DNA of 64,000 nucleotides, taken from NCBI RefSeq assembly GCF_001522545.3, contig NC_031768.1, positions 112,680,323 to 112,744,322 of the forward strand, written 5' to 3'. This document shows, piece after piece, positions 62,920 through 64,000 of the stretch; position 1 is the stretch's first letter, and each line of letters starts with the position of its first letter. This DNA is from Parus major. Lineage: Eukaryota > Chordata > Aves > Passeriformes > Paridae. The notes under the pieces were generated by a model that ran no database searches, had not been told where the DNA came from, and saw only the letters and a program-made list of their open reading frames with translations. Made by a program: the position numbers and the translations under genes.

Positions 62920-64000
62920 CCTCAAATAAGAGGCTGGGAGGCAGGAATGAGCCAAGGAGAGACCTTCACTGCAGCCGCCTGCCAGGGCTGCTGGGGAGCT
63001 CTGGGCATGACAAGGGAATGCTGCTTGTTCCCTCCTCTCCTGGTCACAGCGGATTGCCAGGTGGGGAACCGGGCAATGTCTTCTCCCCACGGAGAAATCC
63101 CAGATCCACAGGGAAAATCCCCGCGGGGCCGCCAATCATCGCGGCCCGGAGCACCCCAAAGCGGGCAGCAGCACGGACACGGCACAGGCACAGACCTCAG
63201 CCCCGCGGAACTCCCTGAACAGGAGCAGCCTCTCCATCCTCTCCACTCTCCCTTCTCCCCACGGCCCGACCGCTCCGCACAAGCCCCAGAATGACCGGCC
63301 CAGAAATCCCCACGGACCACCTCAAGACCCCGCTCCAGCTCAGCTCCCCCAGATACCAACCTGCCTACCCAGGCAAGCCACACCGGGCACAGCCTTTATC
63401 CCAAATTTCCATTCCTGCTTGCCTGTGCGCCCACACCAGTAGCCCTGACGGGCAGCACCCCACATTCCCACGGCCCGCAGGGTCACCGCAGAGCCTCCCC
63501 TGTGCGTCTGCAGGTTGTTCCCATCGCACGTGGGAACGTGTGTGAAAATGCTGTACAATTCCGGCTGTCCCTGCTCCTGTGTGCTCCTGTGTGCTCCTGT
63601 GTGCTCCTGTGTGCTCCTGTGTGCTCCTGTGTGCTCCTGTGTGCTCCTGTGTGCTCCTGGCACACGCCGGGATAGTCTGAGTCCCTGGATCAACTCCAGA
63701 CGTGACCTTCTTCCCCAAGACAACCAACCCCTCGCTGCTGGCACCAACACACGGCACGAGTCCCCAAAATCCCCGTGCTAGCACCCCACAGGCACCACAA
63801 CCTCGGCGCCCCCATGCAGCCAAGCCCTCCGCAGCCACTGACCCCCTCCCAGCCCTCCATCTCCCTTGGAGAGCCCCCGCTGGAGATGGGGGTCCGTGTC
63901 CCCCTGCGCCTCCATCCTCTCCAGTGCTTCCCCATCCCTGCCCTGCCCTACCTCCAGAGCTCATTCCCATCCCATCCCCACCCCACAGCCACGCCGGCCC
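62920..64000. promoter_or_regulatory. CpG-rich, GC-rich block, probable promoter-proximal island
   Basis: CpG dinucleotides are rare through the preceding 60 kb and become frequent here, most strongly at about 63120-63310 (for example CCGCGGGGCCGCC and ATCGCGGCCCGG). The block lies 5' of the first exon seen in the minus-strand gene, where a CpG-island promoter would be expected. No TATA box or clear start site could be assigned, and the island may continue past the edge. The open frames in it follow base composition and a minisatellite and are not credible genes. Confidence 0.6.
63572..63659. repeat. 10-bp minisatellite, about 9 copies
   Basis: The unit TGCTCCTGTG is repeated head to tail almost perfectly about nine times within the CpG-rich block. 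On the minus strand it reads as a repeating His-Arg-Ser-Thr-Gln-Glu type peptide because 10 is not a multiple of 3, which creates several spurious open frames. Low divergence between units suggests recent expansion. Confidence 0.95.

Larger units (their letters stand above)
62050..64000 (-). other. Upstream intron and promoter-proximal sequence (partial)
   Basis: This is sequence 5' of the 61952-62049 exon. From 62050 to about 62900 it is AT-rich and featureless. From there it turns GC- and CpG-rich to the right edge. A donor-like GGAG|GTAGGG on the minus strand at 63952/63951 could end an untranslated first exon, but in the phase needed for the next exon it is preceded by TGA, so it cannot supply the missing coding leader. 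Confidence 0.5.

Noticed and set aside
63340..63970. 136- and 201-codon minus-strand frames
   Set aside because: They are kept open by the 10-bp minisatellite and high GC. Neither gives the expected FCHSD N-terminus joined to a donor in the right phase.
1..64000. CRISPR arrays, operons, bacterial regulatory sites
   Set aside because: The spliced gene, long introns and CR1 elements show a vertebrate nuclear genome. No regular repeat-spacer array was seen.

Overview
The window is vertebrate nuclear DNA, almost certainly from a bird and probably a songbird. It is AT-rich, gene-poor and intron-like. It carries more than 20 decayed 3' ends of CR1 LINEs in both orientations, and one endogenous-retroviral LTR of a type I associate with bird introns. 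No bacterial, phage or CRISPR-like content was seen. Species cannot be settled by eye.

One protein-coding gene can be supported. It lies on the minus strand and spans nearly the whole window. Four short exons (62049-61952, 37988-37943, 3113-3037 and 1930-1786) have consensus acceptors and GT donors and fit together phase by phase into 122 uninterrupted residues. They encode the N-terminal part of the F-BAR domain of an FCHSD2-type protein (F-BAR and double SH3 domains, vertebrate Nervous wreck family). Intron lengths are about 24.0, 34.8 and 1.1 kb. The exon carrying the start codon was not found and probably lies beyond base 64000. The rest of the protein (remaining F-BAR, both SH3 domains) lies below base 1. 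A GC- and CpG-rich block from about 62.9 kb to the right edge is probably the promoter-proximal end.

Layout by region: 1-1785 downstream intron; 1.8-3.1 kb two exons; 3.1-37.9 kb long intron with scattered CR1 pieces, a possible old coding-like relic (20.5-21.2 kb), several tandem duplications and AT hairpins; 37.9 kb exon; 38.0-61.9 kb second long intron with a purine-rich microsatellite (41.6 kb), an LTR split by CR1 sequence (42.8-43.7 kb) and a CR1-dense zone (49-58 kb); 61.95-62.05 kb exon; 62.1-64 kb first-intron and CpG-rich sequence with a 10-bp minisatellite.

I found no convincing new biological system. The best leads are how far the exons differ from my recollection of mammalian FCHSD2 (possible third paralogue), the nested LTR/CR1 mosaic, and a few intronic segments with coding-like or hairpin structure that the repeats do not explain. 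All repeat and homology calls were made by eye from recognised motifs, so boundaries are approximate to tens of bases.
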